Shown here one piece after another: positions 1-8,501 of a DNA stretch of 64,000 nt (positions are counted from its first letter, which is position 1; every line of letters begins with the position of its first letter). The position numbers were made by a program, and so were the translations under genes. The notes beneath the pieces are model-generated. The model was not told where the DNA came from, ran no database searches, and saw only the letters and a program-made list of their open reading frames with translations. The stretch is from Bacillus sp. X1(2014) (GTDB lineage: Bacteria > Bacillota > Bacilli > Bacillales_B > DSM-18226). Where the stretch lies: NCBI RefSeq assembly GCF_007678255.1, contig NZ_VEED01000006.1:186001-250000 (forward strand). Direction: 5' to 3'.

Positions 1-279
1 CGTCACGAGCTCTTTTGTCCAAAGTTTAAAGCCTTTGAAGTCAAAGATAACCCAAATAAAAGTTGGAGTCATGAATGTTACCGCAAAGATGCGGTGTAGC
101 AAACGGGCATTGGCCGGACCACCAAGAATTGGGTAGAGCCAGTCAAAGAACTCCGTGTACATCGGCAGTGCAGTAATGTATAGAGCAAAGAAGGAAATAG
201 CGTTAACACCATGCGCCCAAACAAATGCTTTTGAAAAACGCCGTACTTTTACATTAGCCTTCGGATGCTTTTTACTCAT
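1..279 (-). CDS. fdnI: Formate dehydrogenase gamma subunit, cytochrome b (partial, N-terminus only)
   Basis: The last gene of the fdh operon starts here and runs off the left edge of the window; 93 codons are visible. The protein begins MSKKHPKANVKVRRFSKAFVW, then a WAHG motif (a likely heme-ligand His) and a first membrane segment around residues 22-40, with a second one starting near residue 65. This layout fits the FdnI/FdoI cytochrome b family, which carries electrons from the Fe-S subunit to the quinone pool. Its ATG overlaps the end of the beta subunit gene by 8 bases, so the two are translationally coupled. Identity rests mainly on operon position plus the hydrophobic, His-containing N-terminus. 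Confidence 0.85.
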   Translation of the reverse strand, partial: MSKKHPKANVKVRRFSKAFVWAHGVNAISFFALYITALPMYTEFFDWLYPILGGPANARLLHRIFAVTFMTPTFIWVIFDFKGFKLWTKELVT

Positions 280-1096
280 GGCTGCCACCTCCATCTTCGT
301 CATGATTACTTCTTTTACTAAGAATGCTGTTGGTGATAAAAGCCCCAACAACCGCCATCGTTGTCGCCCCAATCATTGCTTTTCCGATTGGCTGTGCATA
401 ATCTTTCCAAAGGACAGCTGAAGTTGGTACCTTAGGTGATTCTGGAAGTCCATAGACGCTTGGTTTTTCAGCCAGCACATAAATCGTGTGCGTACCGCCC
501 ACACCTTGTGGATTATAAATATTCGCATTAGGGAATCGGTCTTTAATTTGAGCTAACCGCTTTTGTGCCTTTGCCAGCATTTCGTCTTTTTTACCAAACT
601 GCATTGCATCTGTGTGACAGGTTGTTACACAAGCAGGCTGTAAGCCTTCTTCCAGACGATCCGTACACATCGTGCATTTTTGTGATTTTCTGTACTCTTT
701 TCCATTTTTGTCCTTGTACGTCTTTAGAGAAATAACTTCAAACGGGCAGTTTTCGACGCAATAGCCACAGCCTACGCACTTATCCTGATCAATGACAACA
801 GAGCCAAATTTAGAATAACTAATGGCATTTTCCGGACAAACCTTTTCACATGCAGCTTCCTTACAATGCATACATGAGGAATGGCGGAACAGGTATTCTA
901 AATCACCTTTGCCATTTTCATGTTCAATATACTGCAGCACATTCCATGTATCGGCACTTGTTTTAGGATGGGACTGTACACTTCCTTGGAAATCCGTTAC
1001 TTCGGCAGGAAGGTCGTTCCAGTTTTTACAAGCTACCATACATGCCTTACAGCCATCACATTTGGTTACGTCAACATATTTTACAAATTCAGCCAT
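272..1096 (-). CDS. fdnH: Formate dehydrogenase beta subunit, 4Fe-4S ferredoxin type
   Basis: The protein of 274 residues has four cysteine clusters: CDGCKACMVAC near residue 14, CMHCKEAACEKVC near 75, CVGCGYCVENC near 107 and CTMC...CVTTC near 140-160. These would hold four 4Fe-4S clusters forming the wire from the molybdenum subunit to cytochrome b. A single hydrophobic segment near residues 240-258 (AMIGATTMAVVGAF) matches the C-terminal membrane anchor of FdnH-type subunits. The gene has no signal peptide, as expected for a subunit co-exported with the Tat-dependent alpha subunit. It abuts the alpha gene (TAATG, one-base overlap) and overlaps the gamma gene by 8 bases. Confidence 0.93.
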   Translation of the reverse strand: MAEFVKYVDVTKCDGCKACMVACKNWNDLPAEVTDFQGSVQSHPKTSADTWNVLQYIEHENGKGDLEYLFRHSSCMHCKEAACEKVCPENAISYSKFGSVVIDQDKCVGCGYCVENCPFEVISLKTYKDKNGKEYRKSQKCTMCTDRLEEGLQPACVTTCHTDAMQFGKKDEMLAKAQKRLAQIKDRFPNANIYNPQGVGGTHTIYVLAEKPSVYGLPESPKVPTSAVLWKDYAQPIGKAMIGATTMAVVGAFITNSILSKRSNHDEDGGGSHE

Positions 1097-4083
1097 TAGT
1101 CAGCCCTCCTTATATCACAAAGGAATGCTTTATATTCTGGAATCATTGTGTTGGCATCTCCAATATGTGGAGTCAGGCGGTTTGCAATATCTCCTTTGGC
1201 ATATCCTTTAAATCCAAAATTCCAAGGCATCCCTAATTGATGCACTTTTTTGCCTCTAACGGTAAATGGTTTATAGCGTTTTGTCACCATGGCATAGGCT
1301 GTGATTTCACCGCGTGCGGAAGTAACGATCACTTTGTCTTTATTTTTTATGCCTTTTTCCTTGGCCAGCTCTTCACTTATTTCAACAAACATATAGCGGG
1401 CAATTTCGGAAAGCCACTCTTGGTTACGAGTCATCGAACCTGACTGCCAGTGTGCTTCGACACGGTACGTCGTCGCAACAATCGGGAAGTCAGCTTTAAA
1501 GCCTTTTTTATTAAAGTCGCCATCATTAATGACCACAGCTGGGTTCAATTCCACCGATGAGAACGCATTTGGTACAGGGCTTTCAAATGGCTCATAGTGT
1601 TCAGGGAATGGACCATCATTCATCGTTGGGGCAAATAATAACCCGACGCCATCCTTATTCATCATGAAGGCGCCCTTACCGCCTGGTTCGCTTGGGGAAA
1701 GAATCGCTTTAAAGTCAGGAACATCGTTACCAACCCAAGACTTCGCAGTTTCATCCCACCAAATAACAGCTTTTTTCTTGCTCCATGGCTTACCGCTTGG
1801 ATCGGCAGAGGCACGGTTGTAAAGAATTCGGCGGTTCATCGGCCAAGCAAATGACCAGTTTAGGAAGTTGGCATTGCCTGTATCTTTATTATCACGGCGC
1901 TTGGATAAATTTTTCCCCTCTTCCGGATAAAAGCCGGAATAAATCCAGTTTCCGCTTGAAGTGGATCCGTCTTCTAATAAGGCACCAAAACCAGGAAGCA
2001 GTTTACCCGTTTTTAGGTCATAGCCGTTAATTTCTTTTGCGATTAAATCAAGATCTGGTGCCTCTTCTTTTCCACAGTTCCATGTAAGTGCTAAGAATGG
2101 TTGATCCTCAGGTTTTGGACTATTTGCATATAGCTTTTTCAGTTTTAGCGCCAGTTCATGGATAATATCAAGGTCAGGTCGTGCTTCGCCTCTTGAATCA
2201 ATAGCTTTCCAACGATATTGCATCCAGCGGGAGCTGTTAGAAATACTTCCTTCTTTTTCAAAAGAAGCAGATGCCGGAAGCAGGAATACCTCTGTGTTAA
2301 TCTTCGACGGTTCACTGCCCGCTTCTTCTTTCCAGAAGGCGGCTGTTTCAGTTTCCCAAAGGTCAACCGCGACGAGCCATTTCAAGTTGCCAAGCGCCTC
2401 TTTTTCCCTCCCTGCATTTGGTCCCCCGACCACAGGGTTTGTTCCCCAAAGGAAGGCACCCTCTAGTTCATTGTTGTACATCGCTTTGAATAAGTTAATG
2501 TGAGAGTAGTTTTTGTTGCCCTTTGGTAAGAAGTGATAACCGAACTCGTTATTCTTTGTTGCGCTGTCGCCGTACCAAGCTTTCAATAAGCTAACAAGGA
2601 ATTTTGGTTTGTTGCTCCAGAAACCAGTTGGAGGTGTTTCTTTTGCCAAATAGCCTGCAAGGTCAATATGCTCTGGTACGGTTGCTTTTGGAACGCCAAG
2701 ATATCCTGTGAGGTTATCCCATAATAAACCAAAGTCCGTCGAGCCTTGTACATTGGATTCCCCACGCATCGCATTGATTCCGCCGCCTGGTAAGCCAATG
2801 TTACCTAGAAGCATCTGAATGATTGCGAAAGAACGAACGTTCTGGGAACCTACTGTGTGCTGAGTTGTACCCATGGCGTAAAGTATTGTTCCTGATTTGC
2901 CCACCTTACCTGTTTCACAGAAAGCCTTATACACATTTACTAAATCTTTTTTAGGTGTACCCGTCACTCCAGATACGGTTTCCACATCATAACGTGAATA
3001 ATGATTCTTCATTAACTGGAAGACAGTGCGTGGATTTTGTAAGGTTGGATCCTTTTTCGGCGTTCCATCTTCATTTGTTGCAATGGTCCATTTTGTTTTA
3101 TCATACGTACGTTTGGCTTCGTCATATCCTGAGAAAAGACCCTCATTGAAATCAAAGCCTTCTGCCACAATAAAGGAAGCATTTGTATAGTTAATAACAT
3201 AATCTTTATGGAAAAGATTGTTATCGATTGCATATTTAATCATACCGCCCATGAAGGCAATATCTGTCCCGGAACGCAGCGGAGCATAAATATCGGATAC
3301 CGCAGAGGTACGAGTATAGCGCGGGTCGACGCTAATAATTTTTCCGCCGTTTTCTTTCGCTTTTGTCAGCCATCTAAAGCTGATTGGATGATTTTCGGCA
3401 GGATTTGCGCCCATGATAAGTGCACAATCCGTATGCTGTAAGTCGTTCCAATGATTTGTCATTGCGCCACGACCAAATGATGGTGCCAGACCGGCAACCG
3501 TAGAACTATGTCATATTCGTGCCTGGTGCTCTAAGTAGGTGACACCAAGCCCTCTCATTAATTTGGATACTAAATAGGTTTCTTCATTATCAAGTGCCGC
3601 ACCGCCAAGGCTGGCAATTTTTTCGGTTTTATTTACGATCCATCCATCTTCTTTTACCACGAATGAACGGTCACGGGTATCTTTTGCACGCTTAGCAATG
3701 GTGTCAAGCATCCATTCCCAATCTTTTTCTTCCCACTTATTGCTGCCAGGGGCACGATAAAGTGGTTTGGTCATCCGTTTTTCAGAGGTGTAAAGCTGTC
3801 TTAAAGTGGTTCCTTTGCTACAAAGTTTTCCTTCGTTAATCGGGTTATCCGGATCCCCCTCCGTATAAACCACGGTATTATTTTTGGTGTGAACAAGGAT
3901 CCCGCATCCTACACCGCAAAAGCAGCAAATGGTTGGTGTTACAGTAGCTTTGGCAATTTTAAAGTCCTTTGACTTCGCATAGACTTTGTTCTCGTTAAAG
4001 CCTAATTCAACAACCGCTAATGTGGCAGCAGTGGCGCCTGACAGCTTTAAAAATTGCCGTCTATTTAGGTTCAATTCAACCAT
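1096..4083 (-). CDS. fdnG: Formate dehydrogenase alpha subunit, selenocysteine-containing, Tat-exported
   Basis: This molybdopterin enzyme of about 995 residues oxidises formate to CO2 on the outer face of the membrane. An in-frame TGA at 3513-3511 splits the frame. It sits in EHQARI-TGA-HSSTVAGLAPSFGRG, exactly where FdnG-type enzymes carry catalytic selenocysteine (NQARV-U-HGPTV). A SECIS hairpin follows the TGA, so I annotate one selenoprotein with Sec near residue 191. The N-terminus has a Tat motif (NRRQFLKLSG) and a hydrophobic stretch, then a 4Fe-4S motif (CCFCGVGCGI...CSKG). The C-terminal molydopterin-dinucleotide-binding domain is complete. Three ATGs occur in a row; the third (4083) is best placed after AAGGAG. 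The length fits the family (E. coli FdnG is about 1015 residues). selA, selB and selC must lie outside the window. Confidence 0.93.
3482..3513 (-). promoter_or_regulatory. UGA selenocysteine codon with SECIS hairpin
   Basis: On the minus strand TGA (3513-3511) is followed after 11 bases by a hairpin at 3499-3482: GGTTGCC, loop GGTCT, GGCACC. The stem is GGU-GCC against GGCACC with one bulged U on the 5' side. The bulged U, the GGUCU apical loop and the 14-base distance from the start of UGA to the stem match, as I remember it, the E. coli fdhF/fdnG SECIS that SelB recognises. This element is what makes the TGA selenocysteine rather than a nonsense mutation. Confidence 0.88.
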
Positions 4084-4148
4084 CATCATTCTCCTTCCCC
4101 AAATTGTTTAGAATATCCCTATTTCTTCTTGTGATCATTGACTGGTTG

Positions 4149-4925
4149 TTAATTCCCCCCTTCAATGCTTCTCATATCATCTAACTCGCTTGTGATATCG
4201 TTAATGACTCTGCCTGCTGTGGTATAAATCGTCGCCATCTTTCCTCGTAAATAGCCAACCACCTCAAGATTTAAGTATTTAGCCAGCTGTACGGCCTGCT
4301 TTGTGGCCGCCGTGCGCGAACCAACTACAGGAAAGCCAAACTTTGCAGCTTTGGAGAGCATTTCATAGGAAACCCTGCCGGTTGTTAATAACATTAACCG
4401 CTCGGGCTGCAAGTGATTTTTGATAGCGTAACCAATTATTTTATCGACAGCATTGTGTCTGCCTATATCCTCACGAATGGTGATACTACCGTCTTCATCC
4501 ACAATACAAGCACCATGCATGCCGCCGGTTTCAAGATATAACTCTGATCTTTGAGCGAATTCACTTCGCTTTTTTAACAGATAGCTTAATTGATAGCTAC
4601 CTTTTGAGGTTACTTTCGTAAAATTCTTCACATCTGTCATCGAAAAAAACGTGACCCCACGGCCGCAGCCCGCTGTATAATGTTTCTTTTTTGAAAAGAA
4701 CTGCTCCTCGTCAAAATTTGTAAGGAGCTTCACATTAATCGTGCTTAGTTCCTCATTGATTACAATTGAATCAATTTCATTTGCATCCTGAATGAATCCT
4801 TCAGAAAACAAATATCCATATATCCAATCGTCTAGGTTGTATTTGGTTAGTTGAAAAACAGCGATTTCGTAACCGTTAATCAGCAAGGAGATAGGATATT
4901 CATCAGGGCAACCTTTACGGTTCAT
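4149..4925 (-). CDS. fdhD: Formate dehydrogenase accessory sulfurtransferase FdhD
   Basis: FdhD passes sulfur from the cysteine desulfurase to the Mo-bis-MGD cofactor of formate dehydrogenase, which is needed for activity. The 258-residue protein shows the family core: the cysteine loop HYTAGCGRG near residue 85 and the C-terminal half with SYEMLSKAAKFGFPVVGSRTAAT. EDIGRHNAVDK near residue 155 is another FdhD signature. It is the first gene of the operon, 65 bases ahead of fdnG, so the maturation factor is made with its client. The start is supported by GAGGAGGG just upstream. Confidence 0.95.
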   Translation of the reverse strand: MNRKGCPDEYPISLLINGYEIAVFQLTKYNLDDWIYGYLFSEGFIQDANEIDSIVINEELSTINVKLLTNFDEEQFFSKKKHYTAGCGRGVTFFSMTDVKNFTKVTSKGSYQLSYLLKKRSEFAQRSELYLETGGMHGACIVDEDGSITIREDIGRHNAVDKIIGYAIKNHLQPERLMLLTTGRVSYEMLSKAAKFGFPVVGSRTAATKQAVQLAKYLNLEVVGYLRGKMATIYTTAGRVINDITSELDDMRSIEGGN

Positions 4926-5012
4926 TGCTTTCCCTCCTCATCAGGAATACTTCATTTCTTCATGTTTTCTTACATTTTTACTATTATCGTACTTCCGCTA
5001 CCGTTAATCGAA

Positions 5013-5028
5013 AGTAACAATTGTCACT
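5013..5028 (-). promoter_or_regulatory. Candidate Crp/Fnr-type operator upstream of fdhD
   Basis: Read on the minus strand the 16-base site is AGTGA-CAATTG-TTACT, an almost perfect palindrome matching the Crp/Fnr layout (consensus TGTGA-N6-TCACA) in GTGA...TYAC. A weak -10 (TACGAT, 4991-4986) would put the site centre at -41.5, the class II activator position. The match is moderate and the -10 is not unique (GATAAT lies 3 bases further on), so this is a candidate. Confidence 0.4.
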
Positions 5029-5145
5029 AGAAATGAGTGCAAATAGGACTATGGACGTATTTGTCATTGGATTGTCAACTATTGACTCAAACTGACCCTA
5101 CTCTTTAATTAAATTGTGACTCCTGTTAAATTTTTAAAAATGTCC

Positions 5146-5151
5146 TATAAT
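5146..5151 (+). promoter_or_regulatory. pdxK: Probable -10 element of the pdxK promoter
   Basis: A perfect TATAAT lies 37 bases ahead of the pdxK start, within AT-rich DNA. The -35 at the expected distance (CTGTTA or TGTTAA) is poor. The rest of the fdhD-pdxK gap shows only the Crp/Fnr-like palindrome. Confidence 0.4.
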
Positions 5152-5187
5152 AACTAAGAGTAGAAATTAAAGGAGGAGTACGTACAT

Positions 5188-6033
5188 ATGACAATCAAGA
5201 AAGTAATGACAATCGCTGGTTCTGATACAAGCGGCGGCGCGGGTTTGCAAGCTGACTTAAAGACTTTTCAGGAACTTGGCGTTTATGGAATGACGGCAGT
5301 GACTTCGATCGTGACAATGGACCCAAAGAACCATTGGCACCACAGCGTTTTCCCAATTGCTGTTGATACGCTTGAGACTCAGCTTGAAACCATTCTTTCT
5401 GTTGGGATCGATGCAATGAAAACCGGCATGCTTGGTACAGTAGAAATTATTGAATTAGCGGCTCGGAAAATCGATGAAAACAAACTTGAACGTGTGGTTA
5501 TTGACCCAGTTATGGTTTGTAAAGGCGAAGATGAGGTCTTAAACCCAGAAACCACTGATGCGATGCGCGAGTTTCTATTACCGCGTGCCCTAGTGGTGAC
5601 CCCTAATTTATTTGAAGCGGGACAGCTGGCAGGAATGAAGACACCTCGTACCGTGGCGGAAATGAAGGAAGCTGCAGAAGAAATCCACGAACAAGGCGCC
5701 AAGTTCGTGTTGATTAAAGGCGGCAGCAAGCTAGAATCGGAAGAAAAAGCTGTTGACCTGCTATATGATGGAAAAGAATTTATGCTTTATGAGTCGGAAA
5801 AGTTTGAAACCACCTACACGCACGGGGCGGGCTGCACCTACTCATCAGCGATTACAGCGGAATTAGCAAAAGGAAAATCCGTTTATGATGCTGTCGATGT
5901 TGCAAAAGAATTCATCACAGCCGCTATCCAGCAAGGTTTCCGTCTTAATGAATATGTAGGACCAACCTGGCACGGGGCATACCGCAGTGCAGAAAAAGCT
6001 GTAACCGAGTATTGCGAGGATTGTGTGGAATAA
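5188..6033 (+). CDS. pdxK: Pyridoxine/pyridoxal/pyridoxamine kinase (ThiD-like fold)
   Basis: The 281-residue ribokinase-fold protein is close to Bacillus PdxK throughout: AGSDTSGGAGLQADLKTFQE at the start, YGMTAVTSIVTMDP, VIDPVMVCKG in the middle, and the C-terminal anion-hole/catalytic loop THGAGCTYSSAITAEL near residue 212. It phosphorylates B6 vitamers for pyridoxal phosphate salvage, and family members also act on hydroxymethylpyrimidine. The gene is monocistronic: it has its own GGAGG and is closed by a strong terminator. The alternative label is ThiD; the overall resemblance favours PdxK. Confidence 0.92.
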   Translation: MTIKKVMTIAGSDTSGGAGLQADLKTFQELGVYGMTAVTSIVTMDPKNHWHHSVFPIAVDTLETQLETILSVGIDAMKTGMLGTVEIIELAARKIDENKLERVVIDPVMVCKGEDEVLNPETTDAMREFLLPRALVVTPNLFEAGQLAGMKTPRTVAEMKEAAEEIHEQGAKFVLIKGGSKLESEEKAVDLLYDGKEFMLYESEKFETTYTHGAGCTYSSAITAELAKGKSVYDAVDVAKEFITAAIQQGFRLNEYVGPTWHGAYRSAEKAVTEYCEDCVE

Positions 6034-6041
6034 AGAATAGT

Positions 6042-6077
6042 GAAGAAGAGTTGATTAATTAATCGACTCTTCTTTTT
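6042..6077 (+). terminator. Rho-independent terminator of pdxK
   Basis: An almost perfect palindrome GAAGAAGAGTTGATT / AATCGACTCTTCTT centred on AATTAATT is followed by a T run. It lies just after the pdxK stop. Confidence 0.88.
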
Positions 6078-6090
6078 TGAGGTCATTTTT

Positions 6091-6103
6091 GGTGTCAGGC
6101 ACC
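6091..6103 (+). repeat. Dispersed 13-base motif GGTGTCAGGCACC
   Basis: This GC-rich, nearly palindromic motif (GGTG...CACC) stands out in AT-rich intergenic DNA. The same 13 bases recur at 57722-57734 and a variant at 19260-19272. It resembles small dispersed elements common in Bacillaceae intergenic regions. Function unknown. Confidence 0.5.
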
Positions 6104-6204
6104 AGTTTCGCATTTTTTACCTAATTTTAGTATGATAGTTACATTATTAACTAAAATAGACATTAGACATAATCTCAATTAAGGAAGGGAAAGGAGGTTA
6201 TATT

Positions 6205-6552
6205 TTGGAACTTATTGATGTAAAAGGTGCACAAGCTGCCATTAACAGCTTTGCTAATAAAGATGTCTACATTCACCTTGAAACGACCAACGGTGCCTAT
6301 GCCTCACATAACGATCAATCTTTCTTTTCAGCAGGTGCATTTATCCGCAATGCCCTTGTCCGTTATGAATTAGGAAAAATAACAGGGAATGGCCCATTTC
6401 GGGTTGGGTTGAAGATCCAGCTTGGCTGGATTTACGCAGAAGGGATCACTCATTATGAAATCGATGAGGACAATCATCTCTTATTAGCCGGTCACGACCA
6501 TGATGGAAAGCTAGCGGTTGCCTTGGAGATTTCCAGCACCCCTTTTGAATAA
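6205..6552 (+). CDS. yojF: YojF family protein (DUF1806), bacillithiol-linked
   Basis: The protein has 115 residues and starts at TTG, 8 bases after a strong AAAGGAGG. It resembles B. subtilis YojF over its length (YIHLETTNGAYASH, FIRNALVRYELGKI, GLKIQLGWIYAEGLTHYE-like core). No enzymatic motif is evident. It sits 29 bases ahead of bshB2, the same yojF-yojG pairing as in B. subtilis, implying a role near bacillithiol biosynthesis; the biochemical role is unknown. Confidence 0.87.
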   Translation: MELIDVKGAQAAINSFANKDVYIHLETTNGAYASHNDQSFFSAGAFIRNALVRYELGKITGNGPFRVGLKIQLGWIYAEGITHYEIDEDNHLLLAGHDHDGKLAVALEISSTPFE

Positions 6553-6581
6553 GAATGCAAGGCCCGAAAGGAGAATGATTT

Positions 6582-7253
6582 ATGGAAAAAGAACGCCAAG
6601 TATTGGTCGTTTTCCCTCACCCTGATGATGAGGCATTTGGGGTGTCAGGCACCATTGCCACCCATGTGCAGAACGGAACCCCTGTTACCTATGCCTGTTT
6701 AACGTTAGGTGAAATGGGACGCAACATGGGCAATCCCCCGTTTACCAATCGTGAAAATCTGCCGAAGATTAGAAAAGAAGAATTGAAGGAAGCGGCGCGG
6801 GTGTTAGGCATTCAAGACCTGCGTATGCTCGGATTCCGTGACAAAACGATTGAATTTGAAGATGAAGAGAAACTCGCAAATCAAATGTTGGCCTTGATTG
6901 AGGAAGTTAATCCTTCTCTTATTATTACGTTTTATCCAGGCTACTCGGTCCACCCTGACCATGATGCCACTGGTGCGGCGGTCATTCGTGCCGTTGGAAA
7001 AATGAGCCCAGCCGCACGGCCAACCTTACACTGTGTCGCATTCTCGAACAATTGTGTTGATGAGCTCGGGGAACCAGATATTCTTAATGACATTAGCCCT
7101 GTTGCCAAAACAAAAATGGCCGCCATCCAGGCGCACCGTTCGCAAACCGAGCAAATGTTTATGGGGATGGAAGAGAAGTTAAAAAACCAAGACCCGCAAG
7201 TAATGAAGTGGATTAATAATGAACGGTTTTGGACCTATAAATTTGATAAGTAA
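6582..7253 (+). CDS. bshB2: Bacillithiol biosynthesis deacetylase BshB2
   Basis: A zinc-dependent LmbE/PIG-L deacetylase of 223 residues. The signature HPDDEAFG is at residues 13-20 and the second motif HPDHDATG near residue 125; together they give the zinc ligands and catalytic Asp. BshB removes acetyl from GlcNAc-malate to give GlcN-malate, the middle step of bacillithiol synthesis. It follows yojF and ends in its own terminator. The conserved GVSGTI stretch happens to be encoded by DNA identical to the dispersed 13-base motif (6641-6653). Confidence 0.93.
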   Translation: MEKERQVLVVFPHPDDEAFGVSGTIATHVQNGTPVTYACLTLGEMGRNMGNPPFTNRENLPKIRKEELKEAARVLGIQDLRMLGFRDKTIEFEDEEKLANQMLALIEEVNPSLIITFYPGYSVHPDHDATGAAVIRAVGKMSPAARPTLHCVAFSNNCVDELGEPDILNDISPVAKTKMAAIQAHRSQTEQMFMGMEEKLKNQDPQVMKWINNERFWTYKFDK

Positions 7254-7256
7254 TCG

Positions 7257-7284
7257 AAAGCCCCTCATAGTGAAGGGCTTTTTT
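7257..7284 (+). terminator. Terminator of yojF-bshB2
   Basis: AAAGCCC, a ten-base loop, then AGGGCTTTTTT, four bases after the bshB2 stop. Confidence 0.85.
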
Positions 7285-7390
7285 CCTTTTTAGTAGAACG
7301 TTTATAGTTTTAATAAATACACTGGCTCACATGATGATTACAGATTATCATCGTCGTGTATGATGCCGGTTCTATAGGTTTTTTAGTTGT

Positions 7391-7546
7391 AACGGGAACC
7401 ATAGAGGCCGTATGATGACCGTTCTCCCATTTTTTCAGGCTTAACGGGAACCATTGGGACCGTATGATGACCGTTCTTCCATTTTTCCAGGCTTAACGGG
7501 AACCATTGGGACCGTATGATGACCGTTCCTCCATTTTTCCAGGCTT
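7391..7546. repeat. Three tandem copies of a 52-base repeat, with decayed flanking copies
   Basis: Three head-to-tail units (7391-7442, 7443-7494, 7495-7546) share AACGGGAACC...CCGTATGATGACCGTTC...CCAGGCTT. A shortened fourth copy (7547-7590) and traces before 7391 (TGTATGATGCCGGTTC) show decay at both ends. Each unit contains inverted AACGG...CCGTT, so it could fold. The repeats fill the gap between bshB2 and the Crp/Fnr gene, ending beside its stop codon. No coding frame is evident. Confidence 0.85.
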
Positions 7547-7594
7547 AACTGGAAACATAGCATTCCTTTTATGATCGTTCCTACAAATTGTTTG

Positions 7595-8349
7595 TTAAAA
7601 TTCCCGGTGCAGCAGCGTACACAACGTACACCAATCTCGAATAATAATCTTCCGTGATTTCAATTCGATGATTCCATCTTTTTTTAATTTCGAGAAAACA
7701 CGGCTGACACTTTCCCTTGTTGTTCCGACCACCGTGGCAAATTCCTGAATAGTCAAGGGAATCTCGATATCCCACCTGTTCAGGCCATTATTAAATTTAT
7801 TTCCTAGGCGTTCTAATGTCTTGACTGTCTTCGCATACACATCGAGCAGGGCAACGTCTCGTAATTGTGAAGTCATTTCCCTGAGCGCATCACTCATATA
7901 ACTGATCATTTGAATCGATAGTTCTGGATGGCTGAATAAATCCCGCTCAAGTTCCAATTTATCTAAAAATAGGATCTTTCCATCCTGGAGCATGGTCGCA
8001 GTTGCCGGGTAGTATTCTGTCCTTTTTGTAAACAAACAGGCCTCTGCAAACACATCCCCCTGTTGCTTTACACAGACAATAATTTCATTGCCCTGTTCAT
8101 CCTGCCTCGTAAGCTTCACTGCACCAGAATGAATGAAATAAACCCCCTTGGCCACTTCCGCTTCAGAAATGATCTTTTCCCTTTTTTCAACTCGAGCGTA
8201 TGAATTCTTTTTTCAATAATCGCTAGCGACTTCTCCGATAAATCCTTAAAGATGACAATTTTTCGAAGTAAATCCGTTTGGACAACCTGTTGATAAATTG
8301 CTAGATTTGGATCTTTTAAACAATCGACTTGAATCATCCTTTTCACCAC
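7595..8349 (-). pseudogene. Crp/Fnr family regulator with a one-base frameshift
   Basis: Two frames make one regulator. Frame 1 (8349 downward) gives MVKRMIQVDC...FKDLSEKSLAIIEKRI...LELKKG, the start of a cyclic-nucleotide-binding-like domain. The reading then shifts, and frame 2 continues EKIISEAEVAKGVYFIHSGAVKL through the beta-roll to a Crp-type HTH (LTIQEFATVVGTTRESVSRVF) and a C-terminal WCTLC. The break is in a run of six A, three G and four A around 8180-8186; one added base restores GEKII. Cys at residue 9 and the C-terminal CxxC could bind metal or Fe-S, but this is not certain. The gene faces away from nos, so a nos/denitrification regulator is likely. Either a recent inactivation or a homopolymer sequencing error. 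Confidence 0.85.
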
Positions 8350-8403
8350 CCTTTTTAAAAATCCTTTGTTGATTAAACACTTACCTTATATTGTAAAGAA
8401 CAT

Positions 8404-8423
8404 CGTCACTTGAAGAAGTGACG
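8404..8423. promoter_or_regulatory. Perfect 8-base-arm palindrome in the regulator-nos intergenic region
   Basis: CGTCACTT and AAGTGACG flank a GAAG spacer. It is 55 bases upstream of the Crp/Fnr gene start and 157 bases upstream of nosC. The half sites point opposite to the Crp/Fnr consensus, so it may bind a different regulator. Confidence 0.5.
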
Positions 8424-8425
8424 AA

Positions 8426-8485
8426 TTTCACAAAACGTTCATTTTTTCAAAACGCTTGATACAAAGCCCTTTCACAAAACGTTCA
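8426..8485. promoter_or_regulatory. Direct repeats with ResD-like boxes upstream of nosC
   Basis: TTTCACAAAACGTTCA occurs exactly twice (8426-8441 and 8470-8485), 44 bases apart, with a weaker copy between (TTTCAAAACGCTTGA, 8445-8459). The complement of each repeat contains TTTGTGAAA, close to the ResD box TTTGTGAAT described in B. subtilis. ResDE controls anaerobic respiration genes there. Assignment to ResD is inference. Confidence 0.45.
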
Positions 8486-8501
8486 AATTCTACAAAAAAA
8501 G

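Noticed and set aside
3511..3513. TGA splitting the formate dehydrogenase gene into two genes or a pseudogene
   Set aside because: It is at the Sec position of FdnG and is followed by a SECIS hairpin at the right distance; the frame continues unbroken on both sides.
6641..6653. The 13-base dispersed motif inside bshB2
   Set aside because: It encodes the conserved GVSGT of BshB2, so coding constraint explains it; kept only as a remark.
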